Origin: Bryobacteraceae bacterium
GTDB taxonomy: Bacteria > Acidobacteriota > Terriglobia > Bryobacterales > Bryobacteraceae
Reading direction: 5' to 3'
Assembly (NCBI GenBank): GCA_041394945.1
Contig: JAWKHH010000004.1
Coordinates: 682,001-746,000 of the forward strand
Length of the DNA: 64,000 nt
A program made the position numbers and the translations under genes. Position 1 is the stretch's first letter. Each line of letters starts with the position of its first letter. Positions 13,849-25,753 of the stretch are shown in pieces. The notes under the pieces were generated by a model that saw only the letters and a list, made by a program, of their open reading frames with translations, was not told the DNA's origin and did no database searches.

Positions 13849-15249
13849 TCAGATTCGCGGGTCGGCCCACTTCGACCCGTAGGTCCAATCGGCCAATGCC
13901 TCCAACCACGTTTCGCGGCGCGCACGCAGGCGCGCGAGCATATCGCGGCCCCCGGCCGCCTCGCGCAAGTTGCGTTCTTCACGCGGGTCGGCGTCGAGGT
14001 CGAAGAGCTCCTCAAACTCCGGTTTCGTCGTGACGTATCGGGTGTACTTCCATCGTTCGGTGCGCACGCCCTCGGTCTGCGGAATCCAATCGTGTGCGAA
14101 TCGATGCTCGTAGAACCACTCGCGGCGCCATTCGGCCGAGGCATCCCGGGCGAGACCGTAGAGGCTGCGGCCGTGCATCCATTCCGGCCGCGCGGCGCCG
14201 GCGGCCTCGAGCAGCGTGGGGGCGATATCGATGTTCAGCGTCATCCCGTTCCGGCGCGCTCCGCGGGCCGACTCTCCCATGCGCGGATCGTAGAGGATCA
14301 TGGGCACGCGGATGGACTCTTCGTGCATAAGCCATTTGCCGGCCAATCCGTGCTCGGCCAGGTAGAATCCGTTGTCGCCGCTGAAGGCGATGACGGTGTT
14401 CCGGTCGGCGCCGATGCGCCGCAACTGCTCGCGGACGCGGCCCACCACGGTGTCCACTTCGCTGATGAGGCGGTAGTAGTTCCGTACCGATGTCTGGTAC
14501 AACTCCGGCGTTCCGAACCGCACGGCCCACCGCCGGCGGTTCTCGCTGCGCTGCACCTCGGCGGGAAGTTGCGAGATGAATTTCGGGTCGGCCGTGGCCG
14601 GGGTGGGGAAGCGCACGCCGCGATACAGACGATCGGAATCCGGAGATGGCAGAAACTGCCGGGGATCCTCGTCCTGCACGTGGGCCGCCTTGAAGCTCAC
14701 CGAGAGGCAGAAGGGCTTGCCGCGGGGGGCCGAGTCCAGGAACTGCAGCGCCTGGTCGCCCATGCGTTCGGTGAGGTGCGGACCTGGTTCGCCGTCGGGG
14801 AAGTATTTGCCCTGGCCGGGAAATCCGCGCCAGTAGTCGAACCGGTCCGCCGGCATTTTGTTCCCGACGCCGTACTTGCCGATGAATCCGATGTGGTATC
14901 CGGCTGCCTTGAGGATTTGCGGATAGGTGCGGGTGAACTGCTGTTCGTCGAACGAGCGGGCGAAGTTGGTGATCCCGTGGGAGCGCGCGTAGAGTCCCGT
15001 AAAAATGCTGGCCCGGCTGGTCATGCAAATCGACGTCGTGACGAAATGATTTTCGAAGGTGACGCCCTGGCTGGCCAGCCGGTCGATGTTGGGGGTCTGG
15101 ATGATCCGGTTGCCCATGCAGCCGAGCGTGTCCCAGCGCTGGTCGTCGGTGAGCAGGAAGATGATATTCGGGGCGTCGTTCTGGCCGCGGAGCACCGACG
15201 CGGCGGCCGCAAGGCCGGACTGGAAGAATCGCCGCCGATGGAGAACCAT
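13849..15249 (-). CDS. Sulfatase with Tat signal (type I, FGly-dependent)
   Basis: A 466-residue sulfatase started at ATG 15249 (a TTG one codon earlier is possible). HRRRFFQSGLAAAASVL is a twin-arginine signal. TDD at 34-36 supplies calcium ligands, and CMTSR at 75-79 carries the cysteine converted to formylglycine. KPFCLSVSFKAAHVQDEDP and VIAFSGDNGF are conserved sulfatase blocks, the last with the second metal site. It likely removes sulfate from polysaccharides in the periplasm. It diverges from metH with about 50 bases between the starts. No FGE gene is in the window. Confidence 0.9.
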   Translation of the reverse strand: MVLHRRRFFQSGLAAAASVLRGQNDAPNIIFLLTDDQRWDTLGCMGNRIIQTPNIDRLASQGVTFENHFVTTSICMTSRASIFTGLYARSHGITNFARSFDEQQFTRTYPQILKAAGYHIGFIGKYGVGNKMPADRFDYWRGFPGQGKYFPDGEPGPHLTERMGDQALQFLDSAPRGKPFCLSVSFKAAHVQDEDPRQFLPSPDSDRLYRGVRFPTPATADPKFISQLPAEVQRSENRRRWAVRFGTPELYQTSVRNYYRLISEVDTVVGRVREQLRRIGADRNTVIAFSGDNGFYLAEHGLAGKWLMHEESIRVPMILYDPRMGESARGARRNGMTLNIDIAPTLLEAAGAARPEWMHGRSLYGLARDASAEWRREWFYEHRFAHDWIPQTEGVRTERWKYTRYVTTKPEFEELFDLDADPREERNLREAAGGRDMLARLRARRETWLEALADWTYGSKWADPRI

Positions 15250-15299
15250 CAAAACAGGTTACCCTATTGGTAAGAACTGGATTTCCGGAAAAACAAGTC

Positions 15300-18200
15300 A
15301 TGGAGAGCAGGGAAACACGGCGTCAAGCCCTTCTGGACGCGCTTCACACCCGTATTTTGTTGATCGACGGGTCCATGGGGGCGCTGCTGCAACAGAGCTG
15401 CACGGTGGCCGACTATGGCGGGGCGCATTACGAGAATTGCCCCGAAATGGTCCTGATGACGCGGCCGGACCTCATTGAGGGAATCCACCGGGCCTACCTC
15501 GACGCCGGCGCGGACATCATCGAGACCGACACGTTCAATGCGACGCGCGTGGCGTTGGCCGATTTCGGACTGGAAGACCGGATCGCTGAAATCAACCAGG
15601 CGGCCACGGCGCTCGCCCGGCGTCTTGCGGACGAGTACTCGACGCCGGAAAAACCCCGCTTCGTGGCCGGCTCGATCGGCCCGACGACGAAAGCCATTTC
15701 TCTTACCGGCGGCGTGACGTTCGCCGAGCTTTGCGACTCCTACTACGACCAGTGCAAGGCGCTGTGGGAGGCCGGCGCCGACATCCTGGTGTTCGAGACC
15801 TGCAACGACACGCTGAGCATCAAGACCGGCCTGATCGCCGCCCAGCGCCTCACCCGCGAAACCGGAGTCCGCATTCCGGTGATGGTCTCCGGCACCATCG
15901 AGCCCACAGGCACGATGCTCGGGGGTCAGGCGGCCGATGCGTTCTGCGCGTCACTGGCGCACGCCGATCTGCTCGCCATCGGTCTGAACTGCGGAACCGG
16001 CCCCGAGTTCATGACCGACCATCTCCGGACGCTTCACGAGATGGCCCACACGCGTCTTTCGTGCTACCCGAACGCCGGCCTGCCGAATGAAAAGCTCGAA
16101 TTCGACGAGACCCCGGAGACGCTCACCTCGCAGATCGAGCGTTTCGTCGAAAACGGGTGGTTGAACCTTGTCGGCGGCTGCTGCGGCACCACGCCCGACC
16201 ACATCCGCGCGATGGGCGCGATGATCGAGGGCCGGCCGCCGCGCAAGATTCCGGCGCGCAGCCACCGGTCCTTCTACTCGGGCATCGACCTGGTTGAGGC
16301 CGAGCACAGCAACCGGCCGCTGATTGTCGGCGAGCGGACCAACGTGATCGGTTCGCGCGCGTTCAAGAACCTGGTGAACGATGAGAAGTGGGACGACGCC
16401 ACCGAGATCGCGAGGCGGCAGGTGCGCAACGGCGCTCACATCATCGACGTCTGCCTGCAGCAGAGCGAACGCGACGAGAAGGGCGACATCCCGCTCTTCT
16501 ATCAGCTTCTGGTGAAGAAGGTTCACGCGCCGATCATGATCGACACGACGGACCCGGCCGCCGTCGAACTGTCGCTGCAGTATTGCCAGGGCAAGAGCGT
16601 GATCAACTCGATCAACCTGGAGGATGGGGAAGAGAAGTTCGAGCAGATCTGCCCGATCGCGCGTTCCTACGGCGCCGCGCTCGTGGTGGGGTGCATCGAC
16701 GAGGACCCGGTGCAAGCGCAAGCCTTCACCCGCGAACGCAAGCTCGCCATCGCCCAGCGCTCTCACGACCTGCTGACGCAGAAGTATCATATCCACCCCG
16801 AGGACATCGTCTTCGACCCGCTCGTGTTCCCCTGCGCCACCGGCGATGAGAACTACGTCGGCGGGGCGGTGGAGACGATCGAGGGCGTCAGGCTGGTGAA
16901 GGAGCACATCCCGCACGCCAAGACGGTTCTCGGCGTGTCGAACATCTCCTTCGGGCTCCCGCCGGCGGCGCGCGAGGTAGTGAACTCCGTTTTCCTCTAC
17001 TACTGCACCCGCGCCGGGCTCGACATGGCCATCGTGAACGCCGAGAAACTCGAGCGCTTCGCGTCGATCCCCGCCCACGAACGCGCGCTGGCCGAGAATC
17101 TGCTATTCAACACGCCGCCCGATTTCATGCCCGAGGTTCCGGCCGATTGGCGCGAGCAGACTCGCGAGCAGAAGATCGCCATCAATCAGCACCACATCGC
17201 GGCGATCACCGAACACTTCCGGGGCGCCAAGGCGAAGGAGAAAGTCTCCGCCGCGGAGCTGCCGCTCGACGAGCGGCTGGGCAACTACATCATTGAGGGG
17301 TCCAAGGACGGCCTGATCGCGGATCTCGATCGCAAGCTCGGCGAGGGCGCCGCGCCTCTCGATATCGTTAATGGTCCGCTGATGGCGGGGATGACCGAAG
17401 TCGGGCGGCTGTTCAACAACAACGAACTGATCGTGGCCGAGGTGCTGCAATCGGCGGAAGCGATGAAGACGGCCGTCGCGCATCTCGAGCAGTTCATGGA
17501 GAAGGCCGATTCGGCGACGCGCGGCAAGGTGGTTCTGGCGACGGTGAAGGGCGACGTCCACGATATCGGCAAGAACCTGGTCGAAATCATTCTTTCGAAC
17601 AACGGCTACCGGGTGGTGAACCTCGGCATCAAGGTTCCGCCGGACGATCTGATTCGCGCCTGGCGCGAGCACCAGCCCGACGCGATCGGCCTCTCGGGTC
17701 TTTTGGTGAAGAGCGCCCAGCAGATGGTCCACACGGCGAACGACTTTCGCGACGCCGGATTGCGCGTTCCGCTGCTCGTCGGCGGCGCGGCGCTCTCCGA
17801 ACGCTTCACCTACGGCAATATCGGGCCGGCGTACTCCGCGCCGACGTTCTACTGCAAGGACGCGATGTCCGGGCTTCGCGCGATGAACGAGATCATGGAC
17901 CCGTCGACGCGCGAGGCCGCGCTCAACCGGCACGTTTTCGCCGAACCGGTGGCCGCCGCGCCGGCCGCCGGCGACGCCGGACCGGTGTCCACCGAACGCT
18001 CGCCGAAGGTCCGCCTGGAAATCCCGATCCCGGCCGCGCCGTACCTCGATCGGCGGGTTCGCGTGATCCCGAACCTGGACGAGGTGTGGAGCTACATCAA
18101 TCCGTTCATGCTCTACGGCCGCCACCTGGGTTTCAAGGGCAACTTCGAACGGCTCTTCGCCGACCGCGACCCGAAGGCCCTCGATCTCTTCCACAACGTG

Positions 18201-18839
18201 GAGGCGGTGAAGCGGGCGGCCGCGGAATGGATGAAGGTTCGCGCGGTGTGGCAGTTCTTCGCCGCTGAGCGCGACGGCAACTCGATCCGGCTCTTCGACG
18301 CCTCCGGCGCGCCGGTTCACGCGTTTCATTTCGGACGCCAGCCGAAATCCGATGGCCTGTGCCTGAGCGATTACATCCTGCCAGCCGAAGGCGGAAGGCG
18401 CGACCATCTCGCGATGCTGGTAGTTACCGCGGGCGAGGGCGTCCGCGAGCACTCCGAGGAGGCCAAGGAGCGGGGCGAATATCTCAAAGCCCATGCCCTG
18501 CAGGCGCTCGCCATCGAGACCGCCGAGGGAGCCGCGGAGTACCTCCACCGGCGTCTCCGCGAGGAATGGGGCTTCCCGGACTCTCCCGACATGACCATGC
18601 AGCAGCGATTCACGTCGCGCTACCGGGGCAAGCGCTACAGCTTCGGCTACCCGGCCTGCCCGAACCTGGACGACCAGTTGGGGATTTGGAGCCTGATCCG
18701 GCCCGAAGAGATCGGGGTCGCGCTGACGGAGGGGATGATGATGGAACCCGAGGCCAGCGTCAGCGCGCTTGTGTTCCACCACCCCGACTGCGCGTACTTC
18801 ACGGCGGCGGAGGCGGAAGAGCCGGTGGGGGCGGTGTAG
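15300..18839 (+). CDS. metH: Cobalamin-dependent methionine synthase
   Basis: Started at ATG 15300 the protein has 1179 residues with all four MetH modules in order: homocysteine-binding barrel (1-325) with LNCGTG and GGCCGTT zinc cysteines; pterin-binding barrel (about 340-600, VGERTNVIGS); cobalamin module (about 640-890) with DVHDIGKN supplying the cobalt-ligating histidine; and AdoMet reactivation domain (about 900-1175, RYRGKRYSFGYPACP). It transfers methyl from methyltetrahydrofolate to homocysteine. No cobalamin riboswitch fits in the short divergent gap to the sulfatase. A near-consensus start MESRETRRQ is used rather than an upstream frame extension. Confidence 0.97.
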   Translation: MESRETRRQALLDALHTRILLIDGSMGALLQQSCTVADYGGAHYENCPEMVLMTRPDLIEGIHRAYLDAGADIIETDTFNATRVALADFGLEDRIAEINQAATALARRLADEYSTPEKPRFVAGSIGPTTKAISLTGGVTFAELCDSYYDQCKALWEAGADILVFETCNDTLSIKTGLIAAQRLTRETGVRIPVMVSGTIEPTGTMLGGQAADAFCASLAHADLLAIGLNCGTGPEFMTDHLRTLHEMAHTRLSCYPNAGLPNEKLEFDETPETLTSQIERFVENGWLNLVGGCCGTTPDHIRAMGAMIEGRPPRKIPARSHRSFYSGIDLVEAEHSNRPLIVGERTNVIGSRAFKNLVNDEKWDDATEIARRQVRNGAHIIDVCLQQSERDEKGDIPLFYQLLVKKVHAPIMIDTTDPAAVELSLQYCQGKSVINSINLEDGEEKFEQICPIARSYGAALVVGCIDEDPVQAQAFTRERKLAIAQRSHDLLTQKYHIHPEDIVFDPLVFPCATGDENYVGGAVETIEGVRLVKEHIPHAKTVLGVSNISFGLPPAAREVVNSVFLYYCTRAGLDMAIVNAEKLERFASIPAHERALAENLLFNTPPDFMPEVPADWREQTREQKIAINQHHIAAITEHFRGAKAKEKVSAAELPLDERLGNYIIEGSKDGLIADLDRKLGEGAAPLDIVNGPLMAGMTEVGRLFNNNELIVAEVLQSAEAMKTAVAHLEQFMEKADSATRGKVVLATVKGDVHDIGKNLVEIILSNNGYRVVNLGIKVPPDDLIRAWREHQPDAIGLSGLLVKSAQQMVHTANDFRDAGLRVPLLVGGAALSERFTYGNIGPAYSAPTFYCKDAMSGLRAMNEIMDPSTREAALNRHVFAEPVAAAPAAGDAGPVSTERSPKVRLEIPIPAAPYLDRRVRVIPNLDEVWSYINPFMLYGRHLGFKGNFERLFADRDPKALDLFHNVEAVKRAAAEWMKVRAVWQFFAAERDGNSIRLFDASGAPVHAFHFGRQPKSDGLCLSDYILPAEGGRRDHLAMLVVTAGEGVREHSEEAKERGEYLKAHALQALAIETAEGAAEYLHRRLREEWGFPDSPDMTMQQRFTSRYRGKRYSFGYPACPNLDDQLGIWSLIRPEEIGVALTEGMMMEPEASVSALVFHHPDCAYFTAAEAEEPVGAV

Positions 18840-18864
18840 ACGGGCTTCGGCGGGGACGTTTCGC

Positions 18865-20553
<1,689 letters not shown>

Positions 20554-20565
20554 CTAATCAGTATA
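20554..20565 (-). promoter_or_regulatory. Minus 10 hexamer next to glnS start
   Basis: On the minus strand TATACT (20565 to 20560), then six bases, then ATG at 20553. No Shine-Dalgarno sequence is present between. The predicted start of transcription coincides with the start codon. Confidence 0.5.
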
Positions 20566-20666
20566 GAGGGCGGGGCATGACAGTCGTTAAACCTTGACCG
20601 ATCAGTCCGGTATCCGAAACAAAAGGGGCCCGGTACGTGCGATTTCGATGCGATAATAGTGGGGTC

Positions 20667-22316
20667 ATGCCCACCGAAAACGGATCGAACCGGCGTCAGT
20701 TCTTTTCCGCTCTCGCCGCCGCCGCGTCGACGGCGGCCGCCACGGCTTCGATCCCCGCTCCCGCGCTCGCGCAGGAGGTTGTCGATTCGCCGGCCGTCGC
20801 CCCGATGGTGGACCGGCTGCAGCGATCGCACGACATGGCCGTGAAACTCGCCGACGCCCGGCTCGCCATGACGCCCGTCGACCACCCGACCAACGGCGAC
20901 GAGGAACGCTACCCGAACAAGATCGCCAGCTTTTCGAAAACCCTCCTCCACAAGCCCAATGGCGAAACCAGCCTCGACGCCTACCGCAGCCTGATCAAGG
21001 CGGTGCAGTCCGGCCTCTACGAAGATTTCGAGCGCATCCTGCGGGGCGGGAATGTGCGCCTGAAGAACCCCACCGGCGCCTACAATTTCCAGTTCGACGG
21101 GCCCGACGGCAGCCAGTACACGATGCCGGCCGCTCCGGCGTTTTCCTCGGCCACCCACGCCGCCGAGATGATGGAGCTGTACTGGCAGGCGCTCACGCGC
21201 GATGTACCCTTCGCCGACTACGCCTCGAATCCGCTGATCAACGAAGCAGCCAACGAACTGAGCACCGCGCAAGGCTATCTCGGCCCCAAGGCCGAAGGCC
21301 GCGTCACTCCCGCCAACCTGTTCCGGAACGGAATACCGGGCTCAGTGGGCGGACCCTATCTTTCCCAGTTCCTCGCCCGCCCGTTCCGGATGGGTTCCAT
21401 CGAAGTGGAGCCGAGGCAGAAGCCGGCGGCAGCCAACCTCGACTTCATGCTCGCCTACAGCGAGTGGTTCGGCATTCAACTGGGCGAAGGCAAGGGCCCG
21501 GGAAACCAGTACGAAGACAACCTTCTTTTCATCCGCAACGGCCGCGACCTCACGACGTTCGTTCACTACGATTCCGGCTGGTCGCCGTACTATCACGCAT
21601 TGTGGATCCTGCTCGGTTTCGGCGCCGACGCCTACATGGAGAACAATCCTTACACGAAGGCCAAGGGGCAGGAACCCTACATCAACTTCGGCACGCCGGA
21701 TTCGCTCGACATTCTGGGCCGCGCCGCCAAGCCGGCATTCAACGCGGCGTGGTTCCAGAAGTGGTTCGTGCATCTCCGCGCGCGTCCGGAAGCTGTGGGC
21801 GCCCGGATCTATCAGAACGCCATCGGCAACGAAGCCTACCCGCTGCATGAGCAGGTGATGAACTCACGCGCGCTGGCCAGCACGTTCAGCAAGTTCGGGA
21901 CGTACCTGCTGCCGCAGGCGTACTCGGAAGGCAGCCCGGCTCATTCGTCTTACCCCTCTGGGCACGCCACGGTGGCCGGCTGCTGCGCGACGATGCTGAA
22001 GGCGTTTTTCAACGAGAACTACGTGATCCCGGATCCCGTGGTCCCCAGCGCCGATGGCGCGAAGCTGTTGAAGTACGAAGGCCCAGAGCTCACCGTGGGC
22101 GGCGAGTTGAACAAGATGGCGTTCAACATCGCGATGGCGCGGAACTGGGCGGGCATCCACTTCCGGTCCGACGCGATGGACGGCATGCATCTGGGCGAGG
22201 AAGTCGCCATGCAGGTGCTCGCCAGCCGCGCGATGACCTACCTGGACGACTTCGAGGGATTCAGCTTCACGCGCTTCAACGGCGAAAAGGTCACGATCAA
22301 GAAATCCGTGTCGTAG
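20667..22316 (+). CDS. Vanadium-dependent haloperoxidase-like protein, Tat-exported
   Basis: A 549-residue protein started at ATG 20667. NRRQFFSALAAAAS near residue 7 is a twin-arginine signal, cut after PALAQ. The C-terminal PAP2/haloperoxidase core shows PAHSSYPSGHATVAG and NWAGIHFRSDAMDGMHLGEE, corresponding to the vanadate-binding serine-glycine-histidine and arginine-histidine sites. The family oxidises halides with peroxide; some homologues are acid phosphatases, so the activity needs caution. A GATAAT hexamer lies 9 bases before the start. Confidence 0.88.
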   Translation: MPTENGSNRRQFFSALAAAASTAAATASIPAPALAQEVVDSPAVAPMVDRLQRSHDMAVKLADARLAMTPVDHPTNGDEERYPNKIASFSKTLLHKPNGETSLDAYRSLIKAVQSGLYEDFERILRGGNVRLKNPTGAYNFQFDGPDGSQYTMPAAPAFSSATHAAEMMELYWQALTRDVPFADYASNPLINEAANELSTAQGYLGPKAEGRVTPANLFRNGIPGSVGGPYLSQFLARPFRMGSIEVEPRQKPAAANLDFMLAYSEWFGIQLGEGKGPGNQYEDNLLFIRNGRDLTTFVHYDSGWSPYYHALWILLGFGADAYMENNPYTKAKGQEPYINFGTPDSLDILGRAAKPAFNAAWFQKWFVHLRARPEAVGARIYQNAIGNEAYPLHEQVMNSRALASTFSKFGTYLLPQAYSEGSPAHSSYPSGHATVAGCCATMLKAFFNENYVIPDPVVPSADGAKLLKYEGPELTVGGELNKMAFNIAMARNWAGIHFRSDAMDGMHLGEEVAMQVLASRAMTYLDDFEGFSFTRFNGEKVTIKKSVS

Positions 22317-22330
22317 GGGCGGCGCAGGCT

Positions 22331-23842
22331 TCAGGTGCGGCTGAGTTCGGGCTGTTCGTTGACCGACGCGCTCACCCGGTTGCGTCCTTCGCGCTTGGCG
22401 CGATACAGGGCGCGGTCGGCGTCGGCCATGAGATCGGCGGGTTCGCGATGGCGCATCGTGTCGAGCAGGGCGCAGCCGAGCGAGGCCGTCACCGAGAGCG
22501 CGATGCCGATTCCGCCCGCGAGGGGCCGCTCGGAGATATTGGAGCGGATGCGTTCGGCCACGGTCATCACTTCCTGAATAGCCTCGGCGCGAACGATCAC
22601 CACGAACTCCTCGCCGCCGTAGCGTCCGACAAAGTCGCCCGCGCGAACGCTGCGGCCGATCTCCTGCGCCACCGATCGCAGAACGGAGTCACCGGCGGCG
22701 TGCCCGTGCGTGTCGTTGATGGTCTTGAATCGGTCGATGTCGGCGAAGATGATGCCGATCCGGCGTCCGGAGGATCGCGCCGCTGGAAAGAGGTCTTGGA
22801 GATAGTTGTCGGTGTAGCCGCGGTTGGCGACGCCGGTGAGCGGGTCGCGTTGCGCCTCGACGAGCAGCGCGGCCGTTCTCGACTCGAGCCGCGCCAGCGA
22901 CTCGTGAATCGACTGGACTTCGAGCGCCGCCCGCATGCTGAGAGCGACCTGGATCTCCTGCGCCTGCTCGAGGATGGCGGCCATTTCCGACGGCTCGAGA
23001 TGGACGTCGAACATTGGAGCGAGCGAAGGCGCCTGGTCCAGAAGTACGCTCTGAACGGCCGAAACGTCCACGTTCAGGTCGGGCTGCCGGGCCAGTTCCT
23101 GGTGCAGCCGTTCGGCTCCTTTTTGGGCGTTCAGGCAGAACAGATCGGCGAAGCGCGCGGCCACGGCCACCACCGTCGCCAGCCGCCGTGTTTCGGGATC
23201 GCCGCGTCCGTCGAGCAGTGACGGATCGTGACTCGCTCCCACGACACTCGCCAGCGTCGACGGCACCCGCCACCGTCCGAGCAGCCACTCGCCGACCGCC
23301 GCATGGTCGGCTCCATAGGCTTTCCGTTCGAGTTCCACCAGACGGTCATGGTCGCCCTTGGACTCCGCCATCAGTTTGTCATATTCGCGGCCGAGCGTCC
23401 GCGACAGCGCGAGCATGCCGATGTCCTGCAGCAGCGCGGCCAGGAAGGCCTCTTCCGCCTTCACCGGTCCCTGATTCCGCAACTCGCGCGCCGCCACGGC
23501 CGACAGCAACGACCGGCGCCAGTAGGTGGCCAATCCCGCTTTTCCGCCAGTGCCGCACTCCTGCGCCAGCGAGAACGACAGCACCATCGTGCGAACCGCG
23601 CTCACTCCAAGCAGATTCACTGCGTGGAGAATCGACGTCGCCTCCCGCCGCAACGCGAACATCGGCGAGTTCGCCGTCCGCAAAAGCTTCGTCGCCAGGG
23701 CCGGGTCCCGTCCGATGACTTGAGCGATTTCTGTCAGGTCGAGTTGGTCCTGCTGGCACAGCTCCAGGATCCGAACCGCTACCGATGGGAGCGTCGGCAG
23801 GCTGGAGCAGCGGTCGAGTCGTTCGTAGATGGCGGTCAGCAT
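22331..23842 (-). CDS. HDOD domain-diguanylate cyclase (GGDEF) fusion
   Basis: A 503-residue cytoplasmic signalling protein. Residues 10-210 are an HDOD domain (LPTLPSVAVRILELCQQDQ, then DPALATKLLRTANSPMF), a catalytically inactive HD relative. About 300-335 is a linker helix, and 335-490 a GGDEF domain with the active motif GGEEF at 409-413 and an RAGD product-inhibition site at 400-403. It should make cyclic di-GMP, with feedback control. No membrane segment is seen. The input sensed by HDOD is unknown. Confidence 0.9.
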   Translation of the reverse strand: MLTAIYERLDRCSSLPTLPSVAVRILELCQQDQLDLTEIAQVIGRDPALATKLLRTANSPMFALRREATSILHAVNLLGVSAVRTMVLSFSLAQECGTGGKAGLATYWRRSLLSAVAARELRNQGPVKAEEAFLAALLQDIGMLALSRTLGREYDKLMAESKGDHDRLVELERKAYGADHAAVGEWLLGRWRVPSTLASVVGASHDPSLLDGRGDPETRRLATVVAVAARFADLFCLNAQKGAERLHQELARQPDLNVDVSAVQSVLLDQAPSLAPMFDVHLEPSEMAAILEQAQEIQVALSMRAALEVQSIHESLARLESRTAALLVEAQRDPLTGVANRGYTDNYLQDLFPAARSSGRRIGIIFADIDRFKTINDTHGHAAGDSVLRSVAQEIGRSVRAGDFVGRYGGEEFVVIVRAEAIQEVMTVAERIRSNISERPLAGGIGIALSVTASLGCALLDTMRHREPADLMADADRALYRAKREGRNRVSASVNEQPELSRT

Positions 23843-23927
23843 GGAGTTCGGCGGGTTCCTTCCGCTGCCTCCCTCATCGGCCAGGGACGCCGATCCATGA
23901 GACCGCCGGCGAAAACGTACCAGCCGG

Positions 23928-24830
23928 TTACGGGCGCGGCGTCATCGACGCCTCCGGCGCGTACCGCCGGATCATCTCCATCGCGATCTGCGCCCGCCGC
24001 ACGCGCTCCCGCGACAACGCCACGGCTGTGTTCTCAATATGCGTCCCGCACGGATAGATGTCCGGCGAATTGCGCAGCCCGAATTTCAAATACACCGGCG
24101 CCGCCACGCGGATGATCTCCGGTATCTCGAAATGGCGGATGAACCCGCCGATGTTGTCGGGCGCCTCGACGTAGAAATCGATCGGGGCATCGATCGCCGC
24201 ACGGATTCCCGCAATCTGCGGCATCGTCAGATCCGATGGGATATTGATCGTCGTCGCCCCGAGATCTTCGAGCAGCCTGGCCGAGGCCGGGTTGCACGGC
24301 GCCATCATCACCGACGTCTTGATGATCAGATCGGCCGGGAGTTCGCCGGTCTGCTTCATTTTCCCGATCACCTGCAGCGAGCCGATATCGCTCACCAGCA
24401 CGCTCTTCAAGCCCAACTCCACGCCGCGCTGGAGGTCCATCAACGCGAAACGCAACTGATCGGCGCCACGGAGCGAAAGCCCGAGCGACTTGCCGGCCGG
24501 GGAAAACACCTGCGCGCCGATATCGAACGTCGCCCGCGGACCGATGAACAGGTTCACCTCCACGCCGGTGGTTCGTCCGATCTCCAGCATCTCCCGGATC
24601 TCGTCGTCGGTCATCAGCATGATGCCCGAGCCTTGCGACACCCGGTGCACGGGCACTCCGCGGCTGGCCGCCTCGTCGAGCACCGCCGCCAACGCCCGCG
24701 GGCCCTCGGTCGACGGAATCTCGATCCGGTACTGCGCTCCGTCGGCGAAGCGTTTCGCCGAGGCCGGACCTTCCTTGGGATCGGCCTCCGGCAGTCCGAG
24801 CGCCGCCAGCGCTTTTGATCCTACGCCCAT
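23928..24830 (-). CDS. U32-peptidase-like TIM-barrel protein downstream of thrB
   Basis: A 300-residue protein started at ATG 24830, overlapping thrB by 10 bases. Visible blocks include YRIEIPSTEGPRALAAVLDE, LMTDDEIREMLEIGRTTGVE, VNLFIGPRATFDIGAQVFSP, VLVSDIGSLQVIGKMK and IDFYVEAPDNIGGFIRHFEI, which resemble uncharacterised U32-family or related barrel proteins. An upstream in-frame extension is the shadow of thrB and is rejected. Function unknown; the coupling to thrB suggests a link to amino acid metabolism, but that is weak. Confidence 0.65.
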   Translation of the reverse strand: MGVGSKALAALGLPEADPKEGPASAKRFADGAQYRIEIPSTEGPRALAAVLDEAASRGVPVHRVSQGSGIMLMTDDEIREMLEIGRTTGVEVNLFIGPRATFDIGAQVFSPAGKSLGLSLRGADQLRFALMDLQRGVELGLKSVLVSDIGSLQVIGKMKQTGELPADLIIKTSVMMAPCNPASARLLEDLGATTINIPSDLTMPQIAGIRAAIDAPIDFYVEAPDNIGGFIRHFEIPEIIRVAAPVYLKFGLRNSPDIYPCGTHIENTAVALSRERVRRAQIAMEMIRRYAPEASMTPRP

Positions 24831-25753
24831 GGTTCCGAGTCCTCCTCGATCGTATATCCGGCCGTGCAGATGGCCGCCTTCAGCACTTCGCTCCGGCGCC
24901 CGTGATGTTCGAAGATCTGGCGGACCAGGTCGCAGACCTCTTCGTGACCCTTCTCGTGAAACACGAGAACGCTCGGGCCGGCGCCGCTCAGCGTGCAACC
25001 GAGCAGCCCCGGCGCGCGCAGCCGCAGGATGGCTTCGAGCCCTGGCACAAGGCGGCTCCGGAAGGGCTGGTGCATCCGATCCTCGAGCGCGGCGGGAAAA
25101 GCCGACGTCGTGCCTGTAATCAACGCCGCGATCAGCAGCGACGCTCGCTGGACGTTGAAGATCGCGTCCGCCTTCGAGTAGCTTTCGGGCAGCACGGCGC
25201 GCGCCTCGCGTGTTGGCAGATCGAAATCGGGCGCCACCACCGCGAGCTGATAGCTCGGGTGCATTTCGAGGCGCACGGCCCGCGCCACGTTGCCATGGTC
25301 GAGCGCGGTGGCCACGATGGAGCCGAGGACGCACGCGGCGACGTTGTCGGGGTGCCCTTCGATGCGCGCGGCCTCGTCCAGAATGCGTTGCGGCTTCCAG
25401 TGGAGCCCAAGCAGCCGGTCCGCGATGATCACGCCGGTCACCAAGGCGGCTGCCGACGAACCGAGCCCTTTCCCGAGCGGAATCCCGTTGCGGATTTCGA
25501 TCTCGGCCGGTGCGATCGCCCGGCCGTGCGCCTCGGCCACTTGCGCCGCCGTCTGCCAGATCAGGTTGTCTTCGCCGGTGGAGATCGCCTCGGCGTCGCG
25601 GCCCGCCACCGCGATCCGCACGCGGTCCGACGGCCGGAAGCGGCAGTCCAGATAAATGCCCAGCGCCACGCCGAGCGCGTCGAACCCGGGGCCGAGATTG
25701 GCGCTCGACGCGGGAACCCGGGTCCGCCACCCGCCAACGGCCGGATCACCCAA
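24821..25753 (-). CDS. thrB: Homoserine kinase
   Basis: A 310-residue GHMP-family kinase that phosphorylates homoserine on the route to threonine. VPASSANLGPGFDALGVALG is the N-terminal substrate region; GIPLGKGLGSSAAALVTGV is the GHMP ATP-binding loop; LGCTLSGAGPSVLVF is the C-terminal motif 3. The start overlaps the end of the upstream oxidoreductase by 8 bases. Neither thrA nor thrC is beside it. Confidence 0.93.
   Translation of the reverse strand: MGDPAVGGWRTRVPASSANLGPGFDALGVALGIYLDCRFRPSDRVRIAVAGRDAEAISTGEDNLIWQTAAQVAEAHGRAIAPAEIEIRNGIPLGKGLGSSAAALVTGVIIADRLLGLHWKPQRILDEAARIEGHPDNVAACVLGSIVATALDHGNVARAVRLEMHPSYQLAVVAPDFDLPTREARAVLPESYSKADAIFNVQRASLLIAALITGTTSAFPAALEDRMHQPFRSRLVPGLEAILRLRAPGLLGCTLSGAGPSVLVFHEKGHEEVCDLVRQIFEHHGRRSEVLKAAICTAGYTIEEDSEPWA

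Noticed and set aside
15250..15299. Cobalamin riboswitch before metH
   Set aside because: Only 50 bases lie between the divergent starts, too short for a B12 aptamer.
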